64,000 bases of DNA, from NCBI GenBank assembly GCA_013350335.1, contig CM023533.1, forward strand, positions 35,458,170-35,522,169. The letters run 5' to 3'. The stretch's first letter is position 1, and every line of letters starts with the position of its first letter. Source of the stretch: Chimonanthus salicifolius. Lineage: Eukaryota; Streptophyta; Magnoliopsida; Laurales; Calycanthaceae. Shown piece after piece: positions 11,296 to 21,789 of this stretch. The notes beneath the pieces were generated by a model. It worked only from the letters and a program-made list of their open reading frames with translations, searched no databases and was not told the DNA's origin. The position numbers and the translations under genes are program-made.

Positions 11296-13406
11296 TTACA
11301 AAATCTGATTGAAGGTTTCAATCTCTTCATTTCCTTCACCGGCATTAGTAAAAACAACTGCTTCCATATCTAGTTCATCAAGAGACAAACTTGCAACCTC
11401 TAGAACTCCAGCTCCTTCAAATGGATCTCACTGATCTCCCCCAATGTCCCACATCCTATTTGGTCCTTTTACATAGTCTTCATTCTTCCTTGACAAAAGA
11501 TGAAGATTTGTATATGAACACCAAATCTTCAGCCCTTTTAGGATGTATCTTGTTTCTTTTCATGGAGTAGGTGAATGAGTAAGTGCTCCAATTCCTCTCA
11601 CAACATGATGATGAACAGCTTTCCTCTCATTCACATCAGGGAAATACCTCCTCAAACATTTGTTTCTCTCATCAGATATCTCTGCATCCTTATGTGGTAC
11701 AACCCTATTCGGACCTTGAGCAAGCCATTCACTACTATAATACCTATAGGTTAGAAAAGCATAACATTAGTTTGTAAAACATGAAGTTCAAAATCTAAAA
11801 AAATAATCGAAATAGATAAATTACTTTGGATTCAAAGAATGAGCCATGCAATGGAGTGGTGTACAACTTTTAGTCCATCGATCAATGAGTACATCATACA
11901 CCACACCATAAAAAGTAGACTGCTCATCTAGCTCCTTCAACTCATGGCCATATATCGCCGCCTTCACCTGCTCTATCATTGAATCCCACATATCATAAAC
12001 CAAATGAAGGGTTGGCTTATCCGTGTCGCACAACCGAAGCATCTCATACATTGGGCGTGTAAAAGAAAGAATATAGTCAACCTTGTCCCACCATACATCA
12101 TTTAAAACCATCTCTTTCAGAACTTGAGCCTTTCCAACATCATCCTCCATGTAGGCACTCCATTCCTCACTAATGACCATGTTCTGAAGGCCACGCTTGA
12201 TAAGCTTCAATCTCTTCAACATCACAACAATAAAAGCAAATCGTGTCTCGGCCACAGCAAGCAATTCAATGGTACAAAGAAATTAAAAATAGCCAATCTC
12301 ATAGAATGATTCATAATGAAATTGCGAATAAAGCATGCATCATCTGAAACTTGAGTAATCCAATGGCATTCAACAAAAAACATTCTCATTCCTCTCTGTA
12401 TTTTTTGCTGCACATATATTTTTTAGTTCAAGATTTAATGTGTGCACCACAAGGAGTCCAAAATATGTGAGGGTAATGACCTTCAACAAGTAACCCCGCT
12501 GCCTTACATACAGGAGCATTATCGGTCACAATTTGCACCACATTCTCTGACCCAACCTCACGAATTGTGTTTATCATCAATTTGGCAATGTAGTGCTCAT
12601 CTTTATATTCTTTTGACCCATAAACAGCTTTCAAGAAAATGGGTCTCCCTCAGATGCAGCCATGAAATTGATTAACGGCCTCCTTTGTGCATTACTCCAC
12701 CCATCACTAACTAAGCTCATCCCCTTCTCATGCCAAGTATTTTTGATTGGTTAGAGTAACATTTCAATGTTTGCTCTCTCCTTTTGTAAAAGTGTGGTTC
12801 TTAAAGCATTATAACCAAGAGGAACATACCCAGCGATCTGATTGTTGGCAGAAAAAGTATATGAACTAAGATAATATGGATTTCTAGCAAAGTGAAATGG
12901 TAAACCATCTGAATAAAACATTCTAGCAATTTCACTTGTAAGCCGATCTCTAGCATCATTTTTAAATGCTTGTTCCAAAGCACTTGTACCTCCAACTCGT
13001 CTTTTTTTCCCCTCACTAGTTGATGCTGAGGCCATATGAGTTGCAATGGAACGATAAAGGAACATTTTTTTTTTCTAGACCTCTCTTCAGCCTCAAAAAC
13101 AACTTTGAAGAGTTTCCTTAAATATTCTTCAGTCACAGAAGAACACATTTGAATCCCTTTACCAATTTACCTCAATAGATGAGTCTTAACCCTAGAGTAT
13201 GAACCATTGAAATCCTTATTACAGAAATTACACTTCCACTTCCTATTTCCACCTCCAAGAGTCGGATCTCTACTTTGCAATATTGTAACATATGACCAAA
13301 GAGGACAATGGCCATCCATAGCCAGTAAAGAACAAAATCTACTTGTAGCTGTACTACTAGATGAACCACACCTACTACTACCACTGCCCTCGACACCAGT
13401 AGCCAT
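11296..13406 (-). pseudogene. hAT transposase (BED finger, DUF659, hATC), broken
   Basis: Minus strand, in order. An N-terminal BED-like zinc finger has CNFCNKDF and a downstream His (13172-13406). Next comes a segment with MFYSDGLPFHFARNPYY and GYVPLGYNALRTTLLQKE (12751-13000), then VSDGWSNAQRRPLINFM. DUF659 text follows with NVVQIVTDNAPVCKAAG and PHIFWTPCGAH (12428-12634). A long central segment is at 11821-12264. The dimerisation end has EWLAQGPNRVVPHKD and ERNKCLRRYFPDVNER (about 11600-11745), and the C-terminus ends near 11296. A TAA stop after LRTTLLQKERANIEMLL and a frameshift after EGDPF disable it. Some breaks may be introns, such as the one near 11780-11820. Confidence 0.88.
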
Positions 13407-14194
13407 TTCAATTCACAAACAGGCTGAACAGAAAACATAGACAAGAAAAAAACAAAAACAAAATGTCAATAGTGCATTAAAGGGTATGGATTGAGGTCAA
13501 CAAACTAGTGTTTTTATTTAATAAAGGGCTAAGCTTATATTGAGAATAGAATTCATAGATGGATTTTATTAACTACATTAAATAAACTCATAGTAGGATT
13601 TTATTAACTAAATGAAAATGTCCCTAGCTGAAATTTGCCATTTGTATTAAAAAACATAGAACATGTGGAATTTGGTAAATGTCACAAGGTCTCTCTCATT
13701 GAAAACAGTATTTATAGAATAAGCAAGCCTCTTAAGGAGGAAAGAATAAATCAATCACCAAAATTACAATCCTATGATAGGAGAAACTAACTAATAAAGA
13801 AATAAAGAAAATAGGGAAAGTCAACCGGGTGATGGGTTTCCTTTAATAGAACATGTCTACCTTGCCAAAACAGTTGGTGCCAAATCATTAATTATTTATT
13901 TTACAATAATATGAAGATAAAGATGGGATAAGGAAATAAATTTATTTTACAACAATACATTAATAGATGACGAAAGATAAAAAGGTTTCTACAGGAAAAT
14001 GTACACGAGTAATTATTTGTTGCCGTAAACCATTCTAATTTCTAATTCTAAGGTAAAAGGGAGATCATTTTCCCATGCAACTTCACAAGTTCATATCACA
14101 CAATTGATATATTCGTATAAACAGGAAGAGAATAAATCCCTAAAGTCCAGGCAAAGCATTCCAAGTCCATGAAACTGGTTGATTGAAATCGTTT

Positions 14195-14500
14195 TCATAG
14201 GCGGTCAAATAAAGAAGAAGAAGACGAAGGAGAGAAGAAGAGAACTAGAAGAACAGAGGAAGAAGAAGACGAAGGAGAGAAGAAGAGAATGAGAAAAAGA
14301 CGAAGAACAGAAGAAGAAGAACAAGACAGAGAATAGAAGAAGAAGAGAAGACGAAGAAGAAGAAGAGAAGAAGAAAAGCATACCTGGATAAGCAGACGGA
14401 GAAGCTGCAGAAGATGCCGGAGAAGCCAAGAGCAGAGTCGCAGTAGAGAGGAGAGTCGCAGCAGCCGAGAGGCGAGGGGTAGGTGGAACATAGGAAAAGA
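14195..14500 (-). repeat. GAA/GAC-rich leader of the hAT element
   Basis: A purine-rich run of AAGAAGAAG and GACGAAGGAGAG units lies upstream of the transposase start. Its apparent open frames (Ser/Leu/Phe-rich on the minus strand) are low-complexity artefacts. Such leaders are common in this hAT group and may be promoter or 5' UTR. Confidence 0.55.
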
Positions 14501-15166
14501 GACCGAAGATAAGGGTTTAATTCGGTTTTTTTTTCGTTTTTCCCCCTTTTAACCCTTCGCATGAGGCGTATCCCGTGACATTGTCTCGGCCGTTCCCGGC
14601 AGTATCCTCTTCATTTGTTGCCGTATCCTAACCCACATACGGCGTATTCGGGAAGTATCCATAATTAAAATATTTTTTAATTAATTGGTTACGTATCTGA
14701 GCCGTATCCGTGCCGGATACGTACCAGACACGGGTACTTTACTAATTTTGAAGTATCCGTTCTTCCTAGGTAGTGCCCAACCTGACTACTTTCTATCTCC
14801 CATCAACGCATACACAAACACGGGGCATTACAGTTCACCCCCCTTAAGACCAAAGCCGCTCTAGCTCTGTCCACAAACACGCCCACACTCACAAGCAGAG
14901 AGTCGAAAATTCTCTGATACAATTTGTAATGACCCACCCCACCAGCACAATATTGTCCGCTTTGAGCCCACAAGGGCCCGCACGGCTTTGCATTGGTGAG
15001 TCAACCCAAAGTTGCTCCCAAAAGGCCTTGTGCTAGAAGGAGGAGAGATTCCAACTTATATCCCACAGAACAACTTTCCTCATAGGCGATGTGGGACATG
15101 TAGTGCCCAACCTAGCTATTTTTCTCTCCCATCAACGCCTACACAAACACAAGGTATTACATGACC

Positions 15167-16131
15167 TATCCTTTTTGGCCCCACCGAGGGTCTAAAATTT
15201 TGTCTAGTGCACCCTGAAAGGAAAAATGCTATCAAAGATGGAACTACTCAGAAGGGGAGTATTGAATACAGTAGATGAACTTACTGTGTGTTGTGCGGAA
15301 GCCAGGAAGGGGATGTCGATCATTTATTCACATGTTGCACAGTGATGAGGAGTCTATGGAATAGTTTTGCAGATATGATGGAGGTAGCATGGGTTTTAGA
15401 TAAATCGGGTGGGGGGGGGGGATCGTGGGAATCAGAGTGGTGTCAAGTCTCGAATCGGAAAGGAAGAAAGCTTGGGCCACTATTCTGAGGGCAATCCTTT
15501 GGTCTATATGGAAGGAGAGAAATTCCAAGATTTTTGAAAATAAACCCACCAAAGAGAGTGAGATTTTCTCGAAGGAGAAATGGAGACATTTTACTAGGTT
15601 GTTGGCTTGTAAGGATTCTATAGGAGAGAAAATGTCGGACTTTCCTATTTCGTGGGAGGGTTGCATGAGGGGCGTTCCTATAAGAGTCCTTACTAGCAAG
15701 ACTTGGTCTCCGCCACCGTTTGGAACCTCCAAGTTCAATGCAAATGAAGCAACTAGGGGAAAACCGAGGCCGGTTAGGATTGGTGGGGTCTTACGGAACT
15801 TGACGGGTACATCATCCATAGTTTTCTCAAAATTAGTGGGTGTAGGAGATTCTAATAGTCTGAACTTTTAGCTATTAGGAGAGCTTCGACACTGTGGACG
15901 ACCAATGGTCAAGGCAAATTAATCATAGAAGGAGATTCAACGAATGCAATTAAATGGGCCACGGGAGGAAAAAGCCCCCTTGGAAATTGATCACGGTGGT
16001 TAGGGAGATTAAGGACTTATGTTCGGGTCAAGAGATCTACTTCATGCAGATTAGAATATCGGCCAACAGGGTCGTGGACTTCTTCGCAAAGATAGGGATC
16101 CACTCGATGATCGAGGGCGTCTTCTATTTGT
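15167..16131 (+). pseudogene. LINE ORF2: zf-RVT and RNase H domains
   Basis: The LINE frame resumes after the TRIM. CVLCGSQEGDVDHLFTCC is the zf-RVT metal motif. WSIWKERNSKIFENKP is the conserved linker. TWSPPPFGTSKFNANEATRG is a degraded start of RNase H in which the usual FNVDGA aspartate is lost, and IIEGDSTNAIKWATGG keeps the EGDS motif. It ends with ANRVVDFFAKIGI, the LINE C-terminal consensus, and stops at 16131. A run of ten or more G at 15411-15420 marks a frame break. Confidence 0.88.
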
Positions 16132-16147
16132 AATTTTTGGGGAGGGT

Positions 16148-16387
16148 TGTAACGACCCATCCCGCTGACACAATATTGTCCGCTTTGGTCCCATGCACAC
16201 GGATCCGCACAGCTTTACATTAATGAGACAACCCAAGGTTGCTCCCAAAATGCCTTGTGCTAGAAGGAGAGAAGCTCCATCCTATATACCAAGGAATTTC
16301 CATCACTTAGGCAATGTGGGACAAAGAATTCACACCCTTGACGATTTTCTCTCATATCCCACACGTCCACACACACGGGGTATTACA
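16148..16387 (-). mobile_element. TRIM LTR (same family as 10847)
   Basis: A 240-bp LTR in minus orientation: begins TGTAACGACCCATCCCGC on the plus strand and ends GGTATTACA. It contains ATTGTCCGCTTTGGTCCCA and GGCAATGTGGGAC. It is followed at 16388 by ATCCACCCCCCTGTG, the purine tract seen on the minus strand. It is probably the 3' LTR of a copy whose other half was lost. It sits within the LINE 3' end. Confidence 0.85.
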
Positions 16388-16477
16388 ATCCACCCCCCTG
16401 TGATTCATCGATAATCTCTGGAAGAGCCTTCTTCAACCTATCTGCCAACACTTCTGCCAAAGGTTTATAGACACTAC

Positions 16478-16832
16478 CAACCCAGGACGGGTCGTTACAA
16501 ATGGTATCAGAGCATGGTTCAACCCTCTGCATGTGTGCCTACCTAGGTGTATGTGTGTTGTGACAGAGCCAGGGACGACTCTGGTCTTGAAGGAGGTGGA
16601 TTGTAATATCTTTGCCCAAGAGGGGGGCTGTTATGAGAGGGACATGTATGGGAGAGAAAAGGTCCTGTACTGCCCAAAGAGTTGAATGTGTTGTGGCTTA
16701 TTAGAGGGAACACCCCTCCCTTCTAGCACAACGCCTTTTGGGCACAAAGGTGAGACTTGAGCCCAAACAAAGACATGCGGGCTTTTCAAGCTCAAAGCGG
16801 TTGATATTGTGCTAGAGGGACGGATTGTTACA
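16478..16832 (+). mobile_element. TRIM copy, plus orientation: LTR end, PBS, 3' LTR
   Basis: The tail of a 5' LTR (GGACGGGTCGTTACA, ending 16499) is followed by the primer-binding site AATGGTATCAGAGCATGG. About 100 bp of internal DNA ends in a purine tract AAGGAGGTGGAT, and then a 231-bp LTR runs from TGTAATATC (16602) to GATTGTTACA (16832). The body of the 5' LTR is missing. The two adjoining TRIM pieces lie head to head. Confidence 0.85.
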
Positions 16833-17343
16833 TGAGTGATATAGAATATCATGGGACTTCATTGTATCTTGTTGTGGACTTTAGGATTGTTTTTACTATT
16901 TTCTTTTTTTCTTTGGATTTAAGCCTTCTAGACCTGCTTGTATTTGTAATATTTTTCTTTATATTAATAATATCATTCATCTTGTCACTGCTCACAATAT
17001 ATATAAAGAGGTCATTTTTCCCATTTGTTGCTTGAAGCACACTTACTTCCCAAAGCGCCAAAAGTTGATTCAACATCAAATAAAAATAGCATAGAAACAT
17101 ATTCCAGTAAAGCCCATTTAAATCTCACTTGAAATCTGGAAAAAATCTAGTACACATACAAGTTCCTAGGCACATCCAAACATAGCCTAGAAGATGTTGG
17201 CTGTATTTTTCCTTTTCACTGCTACTTGTACACTTAAGCTTCTGCTTGGTTATCTTTTGACCAACTGGACTAATGAGAAGCAACATAATGAGGTTACAAA
17301 ACCAAGAAAAAAGCAGAGTATTAGTTCTGGTCTAGAAAAGTAC

Positions 17344-17464
17344 CTTCACTTATATCTATCTGTGCACACTCCCTTGGGGTAGGAAAGGATCCAGATCTCA
17401 TAATTACAACATTTCGTATAGGAACAGATAAAGACCTTGAAACATTTGCCGGACTTGGTCGTTT
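17344..17464 (-). CDS. RINGv E3 ligase, middle exon
   Basis: A 121-nt exon with acceptor ATATGCAG|AAACG at 17465/17464 and donor GAAG|GTACTT at 17344/17343. In the phase set by the exon at 25372 it reads KRPSPANVSRSLSVP, then IRNVVIMRSGSF. The motif VSRSLSVPxRNxVIxRSxSF is the conserved segment that precedes the RINGv domain in this plant family. It ends with one extra base (phase 1), which joins in frame to the exon ending at 6841. It is too short to appear as a clear open frame by itself; recognition rests on the motif plus both splice sites and phase agreement. The intron to the RINGv exon is 10.5 kb. Confidence 0.9.
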
Positions 17465-18019
17465 CTGCATATTTTAAATCACCAGGTACTTTCATTGTTA
17501 ATAGGTTATCTAAAAGACAATTTACAGGCATAAAATAAATAAGTAGTTTGCAAGGATTGAGTGATTCTCAATTCTACTGACACTAGAAACAACAAAGACC
17601 AGACAATACATTATAACAATTTCTAGTCATTAGAAATAATGGATGAGCTTTCATCTTATTGCTGTCTACTTGGCAATATTAGGAATTTAGGATAATGAAA
17701 GGGGCACTTGCAGAATTGAAAAACTGGGAAAAAAAGGTCTATAGAAAACACATCCAATTCTTATAGACTTTACAGCCACCGACACTAGTTGACTGACACA
17801 AGTCAGATAAATGACCTTTCTATTTGGAAAAAATAACTTAGTTCAATTTAAGTGGGCTCTCTTTTTTACCATTTTGTGGACTGATCCGCTGCAAAACTGC
17901 ATTATTGGGCCTGTTTTTCGGACACCTCATTAGTTTGATCAATCCTAATGGCATTCTCAAACCATGCTTCTCCTAGGAATGATATTATTCTCAATTTAAG
18001 TATCTTGGCAAGAATTTAA
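17465..18019. other. Intron sequence of the RINGv gene
   Basis: Minus-strand intron upstream of the middle exon. AT-rich, with no element end or coding domain recognised. Confidence 0.5.
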
Positions 18020-18430
18020 TTCCTTGCAACAAGACAAGATGCAACTTAAAAGTCTTCACCCTTTAGTTATGCCCAGACTTGCATTGCTCAATCAGGTACT
18101 ACCTCATCTATTTTTCAGATCTCATCTGGTAGCCCCTGGACTATTCATTCTAAGGCTACGGATCACATGTCAGGTATGTCAAATCTTTTTTCTTCTCTTA
18201 ATCCTTTTTCCCTTGGAAATGTTACACTTGCTAATGGGACCCTTACCTACATCACTGGTAAAGGGACTATTCCTATCTTCTACTCTTGATCTATCTTCAG
18301 TTCTTTATGTTACTCAATTGTATAATAATTTTTTATCTGTTAGTTCGCTTACTAAGGGCCTTAAATTGTTTTGTGACTTTTTTCCCTTCTCATTGTGTTA
18401 TTCAAGATTTGGAAATGAGTACATAATTTA
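18020..18430 (+). pseudogene. Copia pol fragment: protease end and GAG-pre-integrase
   Basis: Across two shifted frames the text gives SSGSPWTIHSKATDHMSGMS (the protease/zinc region of Copia, usually WIIDSGATDHM), then GNVTLANGTLTYITGKGTI, LDLSSVLYV and FLSVSSLTKGLKLFCDFFP. This order is diagnostic for Ty1/copia polyprotein. Frameshifts and stops make it a relic. Confidence 0.85.
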
Positions 18431-18439
18431 GTAATGAAG

Positions 18440-18780
18440 ATTATTGTACTTCCTAGAGTTGATCTTCCTCTTTTGTTGTGTATCATTGTCTACATAATTC
18501 TAGTTTTGTAACCTTATCAGGTATGAATGAGAAATTATATTTCTTCCACAAATATGTCATTGTCTCTTCTCCTTTTCTTTTCATTCTTTATTCTCTCCAT
18601 TTTCTCAAACAACATGGTATCAGCTGAAGACACATTTTTTATCATTACTAGGTAATTCTATTTCGCCAACCACAGCCACCTCTGCTGGTGCAATCCCAAG
18701 CTACAAACCTCTTGATTGAATGTGTTGTCTCTGGATTTCTCTACAGTAACAGGTATACCTGTTTCCTTACCCTTAGATCT
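18440..18780 (+). mobile_element. Copia-like LTR end with PBS and gag start
   Basis: An LTR-like T-rich stretch ends near 18612 with CATTTTCTCAAACAACA. It is followed directly by TGGTATCAGCTGAAG, a tRNA-iMet primer-binding-site variant, and then by a possible gag start (TATSAGAIPSYKPLD-like text). It lies between two pol fragments, so two Copia copies were probably fused by deletion. Confidence 0.5.
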
Positions 18781-18789
18781 GATCATTGT

Positions 18790-21055
18790 TTGGATTTTAC
18801 CACGCAATTGCCCTTGGACTGTCCAAACCAATCACCTAAGAATTTTGATCGTCCCATTGCTTTGAGAAAAGGTAACCATGCTTATAATGAACATCCCAGA
18901 AACCACTTTGTTTCCAATAATTCTATTTCTCCATCATATTGCAACTCTCTCCAATATAGATCCCCCCTCCATTCCTAAGAGGATTAATAGTGCTCTTCGA
19001 GACTCATCCTGGAAGGATAATATGAAAGAAGAATTGGTTGCGCTTGAAAAAAATCAAACTTGGAAGATGGCAGCCCTCAAACACAACCAAGATGGATTTA
19101 TTGCTCGATATAAAGCTTATTTAGTAGCTAAAGGCTTCACTCAAACCTATGGAATTGATTATCAAGAAACTCTCTCCTGTTGCAAAGATCACCTATAAGA
19201 GTTATTATCTCCATTGTTATTACTCAATAGTGGATACTTCTTAAATGGATGTCAAGAATGTCTTTTTCTAAGGTGAGCTGAAAGAAAAGGTTTACATGCT
19301 AGCACCTCCCGGCTTTATTAGAGAAGGGGAGAAAGGAAAGATATGTCAGCTTAAGAAAGCAATATATGTTCTCAAACAGTCTCCATAGGCTAGGTTTGAT
19401 AAATTTAACACAGTTTTATTAAATTATGGTTTTGCACAATGTCAATTAGACCATTCTGTTTTTGTATATCATGCTAAACATATTCTTATACTTCTTGTAG
19501 TTTATCGAGACAATATAATCATTGTAAGTGCTCCGGTTCGTCCGAGTCACCCTTATTGTCAATTACGTGACTCAGTTGAACTTGCCTTACAAGTATAAGA
19601 AAATCTACTATGAAGTTGAAGTGTCTACACCAAATACAGTATTGGCACTCAGGTAAGTGAACCATAAGAGACCCTAGGCTAAGTCGAATACCTTAGAAGT
19701 CAATTGGAAAATAAAGTGAATGAGTGACTTTCAACCTCGAGGCCTCATGCAATCTGCCGAGGCCTCGCAGCCATTTATGTTGAGCTGAGCTGAGTCCAGC
19801 TGACCCTGTGTTTTGCTGACTCAGTCTCTTACAATTCTAGAAAGTTAAAATCTGTGACTGTTTAATTGAGAGGTAATTATGGTAAATTAATTGGAAGCTT
19901 AGTATGGTAAACAAATTTATCCATGGTGAGATGTTGCCACCTCTCTTGAATTTGAATTTGAATAGCCTTAGGGAGTTGTCCTTGACAAGTATGGAAAGGT
20001 TCCTCCATGAGTTATAATCCATCTTGCAAATCTTCCATTTAATCCTTGATTGATGGCTAAGATAAATGAATTGCAAATCATGCACGGTGGATATGAGTTG
20101 GCTGGTATCTGACTGGTAGCTGGCTGGATTCTGTCTGATTGGATTACACTGCACATATGTGTTGTCTGTTGTAACTTACCGCTGGCGAGGCCTCATCAGA
20201 AGCAGCGAAGCCTCGTAGGCGTGACATACTGCAGATCTTAATCTGTTTATAAAATAATGGTAAGCCTTTTGTTTAACACACCGAAAATACACAGAGAAAA
20301 CCATGAACAAGATTACAGCGTGTGTGATCAGTCGGCCTTCCCTCTAGACACCTTCTTCATCATCTTCCTCAGTAAATGTTTGGGTAATCAACACCCCAAT
20401 CATGATGAAGAATAAGGTGTTCATATAGGACTAAAACCAGTCATACCCCACTCCTACTGCTGTGCCAATAAATACGTTGATGATACTGATCGGATGGAAA
20501 GGAGCACACAGATTCAGTAAAGAAGAAAGAGCTTAAAGGAAAACGGTTAAGGCCCAAGGCAAGTTTTCTTCTTCGTTTTATTTTAAACATTGTAAAGTGG
20601 ATTAGAACAGTGTGTTCGAACCACTCTAAAAAATAGGAGTAGAGGATTAGACTGATTGGGTTGAACCTCTATAAAAAACTAGGTTGTACTATTTGGGTGT
20701 GAGACCCATACATAGTATATTTGGGATAGCCCTAGAAAGGGTGAGTCCAACAGTGGATGTAGGTTCAGGTGAACCGAACTACTATATATCGTTGTGCATG
20801 TGTGGTTTGCTTTAATGGTTTGATTCATTTGTTTATCACTTGCACGCACGTTTATTCCGCTGCACATATTGTTAAATCTGATTTATTTTTAAAAGGAAAC
20901 TAAAATTGAAAATCGACTTATTCACCTCCCTTTAAGTCGTGCATACTTCTAGTAACGGAATTTCAATATAATCTTAACAGGAAATAATGAGTACTCTATC
21001 AATGCCTTAAAAGCCTATCTACATGAGTTTTTTCATATTAAGGATCTTAGCTTGC
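18790..21055 (+). pseudogene. Copia reverse transcriptase relic, interrupted
   Basis: Text includes PIALRKGNHAYNEHPRNHFV, SALRDSSWKDNMKEEL, DGFIARYKAYLVAKGFTQTY and GIDYQET. Further on are LKEKVYMLAPPGFI-like and KKAIYVLKQSP motifs, and VYRDNIIIV, the position of the catalytic YVDD box (here YRDN, so mutated). After an insertion at 19521-20973 it resumes at 20974 with GNNEYSINALKAYLHEFF and HIKDL, which normally follow YVDDIIITG. It then ends at the poly-T of a reverse LINE at 21056. Many stops and shifts. Confidence 0.88.
19521..20973. mobile_element. 1.45-kb insertion in the Copia RT
   Basis: The 10-bp word CAATATAATC stands at 19511-19520 and again at 20964-20973, and the RT reading resumes across it, so this is a discrete insertion. 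It holds GAGGCCTC-type repeats (GAGGCCTCATGC, CCGAGGCCTCGCAG, GCGAGGCCTCATC), CCGCTGCACATA and TTCACCTCCCTTTAAGTCGT. These resemble long LTRs of Maximus/SIRE-type Copia elements. That assignment is inference; no coding domain is present. Confidence 0.6.
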
Positions 21056-21086
21056 CTTTTTTTTTTGAAAGAAAACTATATTAATC

Positions 21087-21641
21087 AAATGCCCCTGAGT
21101 TGTGTGGGTGTCGATGGGCTCCTTGAAAGTTGCCAGTGAAGGCATGAAAGGTCCCATATCGCCAGTTGAGGAGAGTTGGACGTGGGAAATAAGATGGGAT
21201 TTCTCATCCTTTTAGAACAAGGCCTTTTAGGAACAACCTTGGGTTGGCTCGCAAATGCAAAGCTGTGCGGGCCAATGTGTGGGCCCAAAGCGGACAATAT
21301 TATGCTAGCAGGACGAGTCGTTACAAATGGTATCAGAGCACGGTTCAACTCTCGGTTGTGGGTGTCGACAGCCGGGGGCAACTCTAGTCTTAAGAGGGTG
21401 GATTGTAATGCCCCTGAATTGTGTGGGCGTCAATGGGTTCCTTGAAAGTCGCCAGTGAAGGCGTGAAATGTCCCATATTACCAGTTGAGGAGAGTTGGAC
21501 GTGGGATATAAGATGGGACTTCTCCTCCTAGCACAAGGCCCTTTTTGGAGAAACCTTGAGTTGGCTCGCCAATGCAAAGTTGTGCGGCCAGCATGTGGGT
21601 CCAAAGCGTACAATATTGTAATAGTAGGACGGGTCGTTACA
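21087..21641 (+). mobile_element. Complete TRIM retroelement
   Basis: A 5' LTR at 21087-21325 and a 3' LTR at 21404-21641 (239 and 238 bp) flank a 78-bp internal part. The internal part begins with the PBS AATGGTATCAGAGCACGG and ends with the purine tract TTAAGAGGGTGGAT. The 5-bp duplication TAATC lies at 21082-21086 and 21642-21646. The first bases of the 5' LTR have lost the TGT of the expected TGTAATGCCCC start. Both LTRs share GAGGAGAGTTGGACGTGGGA and TTGGCTCGC(A/C)AATGCAAAG. It belongs to the same family as the copies at 10847, 16148, 16478 and 47492. Confidence 0.93.
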
Positions 21642-21789
21642 TAATCACAAAAGAAAAAGAAATACAAACAGGAGGCTAAAATAACTAGACAAAAAGAACC
21701 AGCCACTCAAAGAAAAACTTACAAGAAAAGACACCCCCAAAAAAATTACATGAATTTATTTACAATTTTTTAATACATAACAAAACTTT

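Larger units (their letters stand above)
11029..14769 (-). mobile_element. hAT transposon with BED/DUF659 transposase
   Basis: The 3741-bp element is inserted in the TRIM LTR, with an exact 8-bp duplication GTAGTGCC (11021-11028 and 14770-14777). Terminal inverted repeats are imperfect: CAATGAAGCACCGAT on the left against CTAGGAAGAACGGAT read from the right. Both subterminal regions are dense in GTATCC/GGATAC and GATACG words, probably transposase-binding sites. A transposase gene runs on the minus strand. Removing the element plus one duplication restores the LTR exactly. Confidence 0.93.
10847..15161 (-). mobile_element. Complete TRIM retroelement, split by a hAT transposon
   Basis: Two 237-bp LTRs (right 14925-15161; left 10847-14832 once the hAT is removed) share most bases, including ATTGTCCGCTTTGAGCCCAC and CTCATAGGCGATGTGGGAC. 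The flanking target duplication TGACC at 10842-10846 and 15162-15166 is perfect. The internal part is only 92 bp. Read on the minus strand it has a degraded PBS (AATTGTATCAGAG at 14912-14924) next to the 5' LTR, and a purine tract (AAGGGGGGTGAAC) next to the 3' LTR. LTRs begin TGTAAT and end TTACA on the minus strand. No coding capacity, as expected of terminal-repeat retrotransposons in miniature. Confidence 0.93.
7200..16990 (+). mobile_element. Plant L1-type LINE, degraded and hosting nested insertions
   Basis: Fragments in correct LINE order on the plus strand: an ORF1 with an RRM-like domain (7234-8557), endonuclease start (9523), the RT lead segment with AKFFHRLASVRR (9950-10140), the linker before zf-RVT (10600-10840), zf-RVT (from 15170), RNase H (to 16131), and a T-rich 3' tail with CTTTATATTAATAATAT (to about 16990). 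Most of RT is missing between 10143 and 10600. A TRIM at 10847-15161 splits the linker and TRIM pieces split the 3' end. It lies antisense inside the 10.5-kb RINGv intron. Confidence 0.85.

Noticed and set aside
14195..14562. Minus frames of 74-105 codons
   Set aside because: Ser/Leu/Phe runs from a GAA-rich leader of the hAT element; low complexity.
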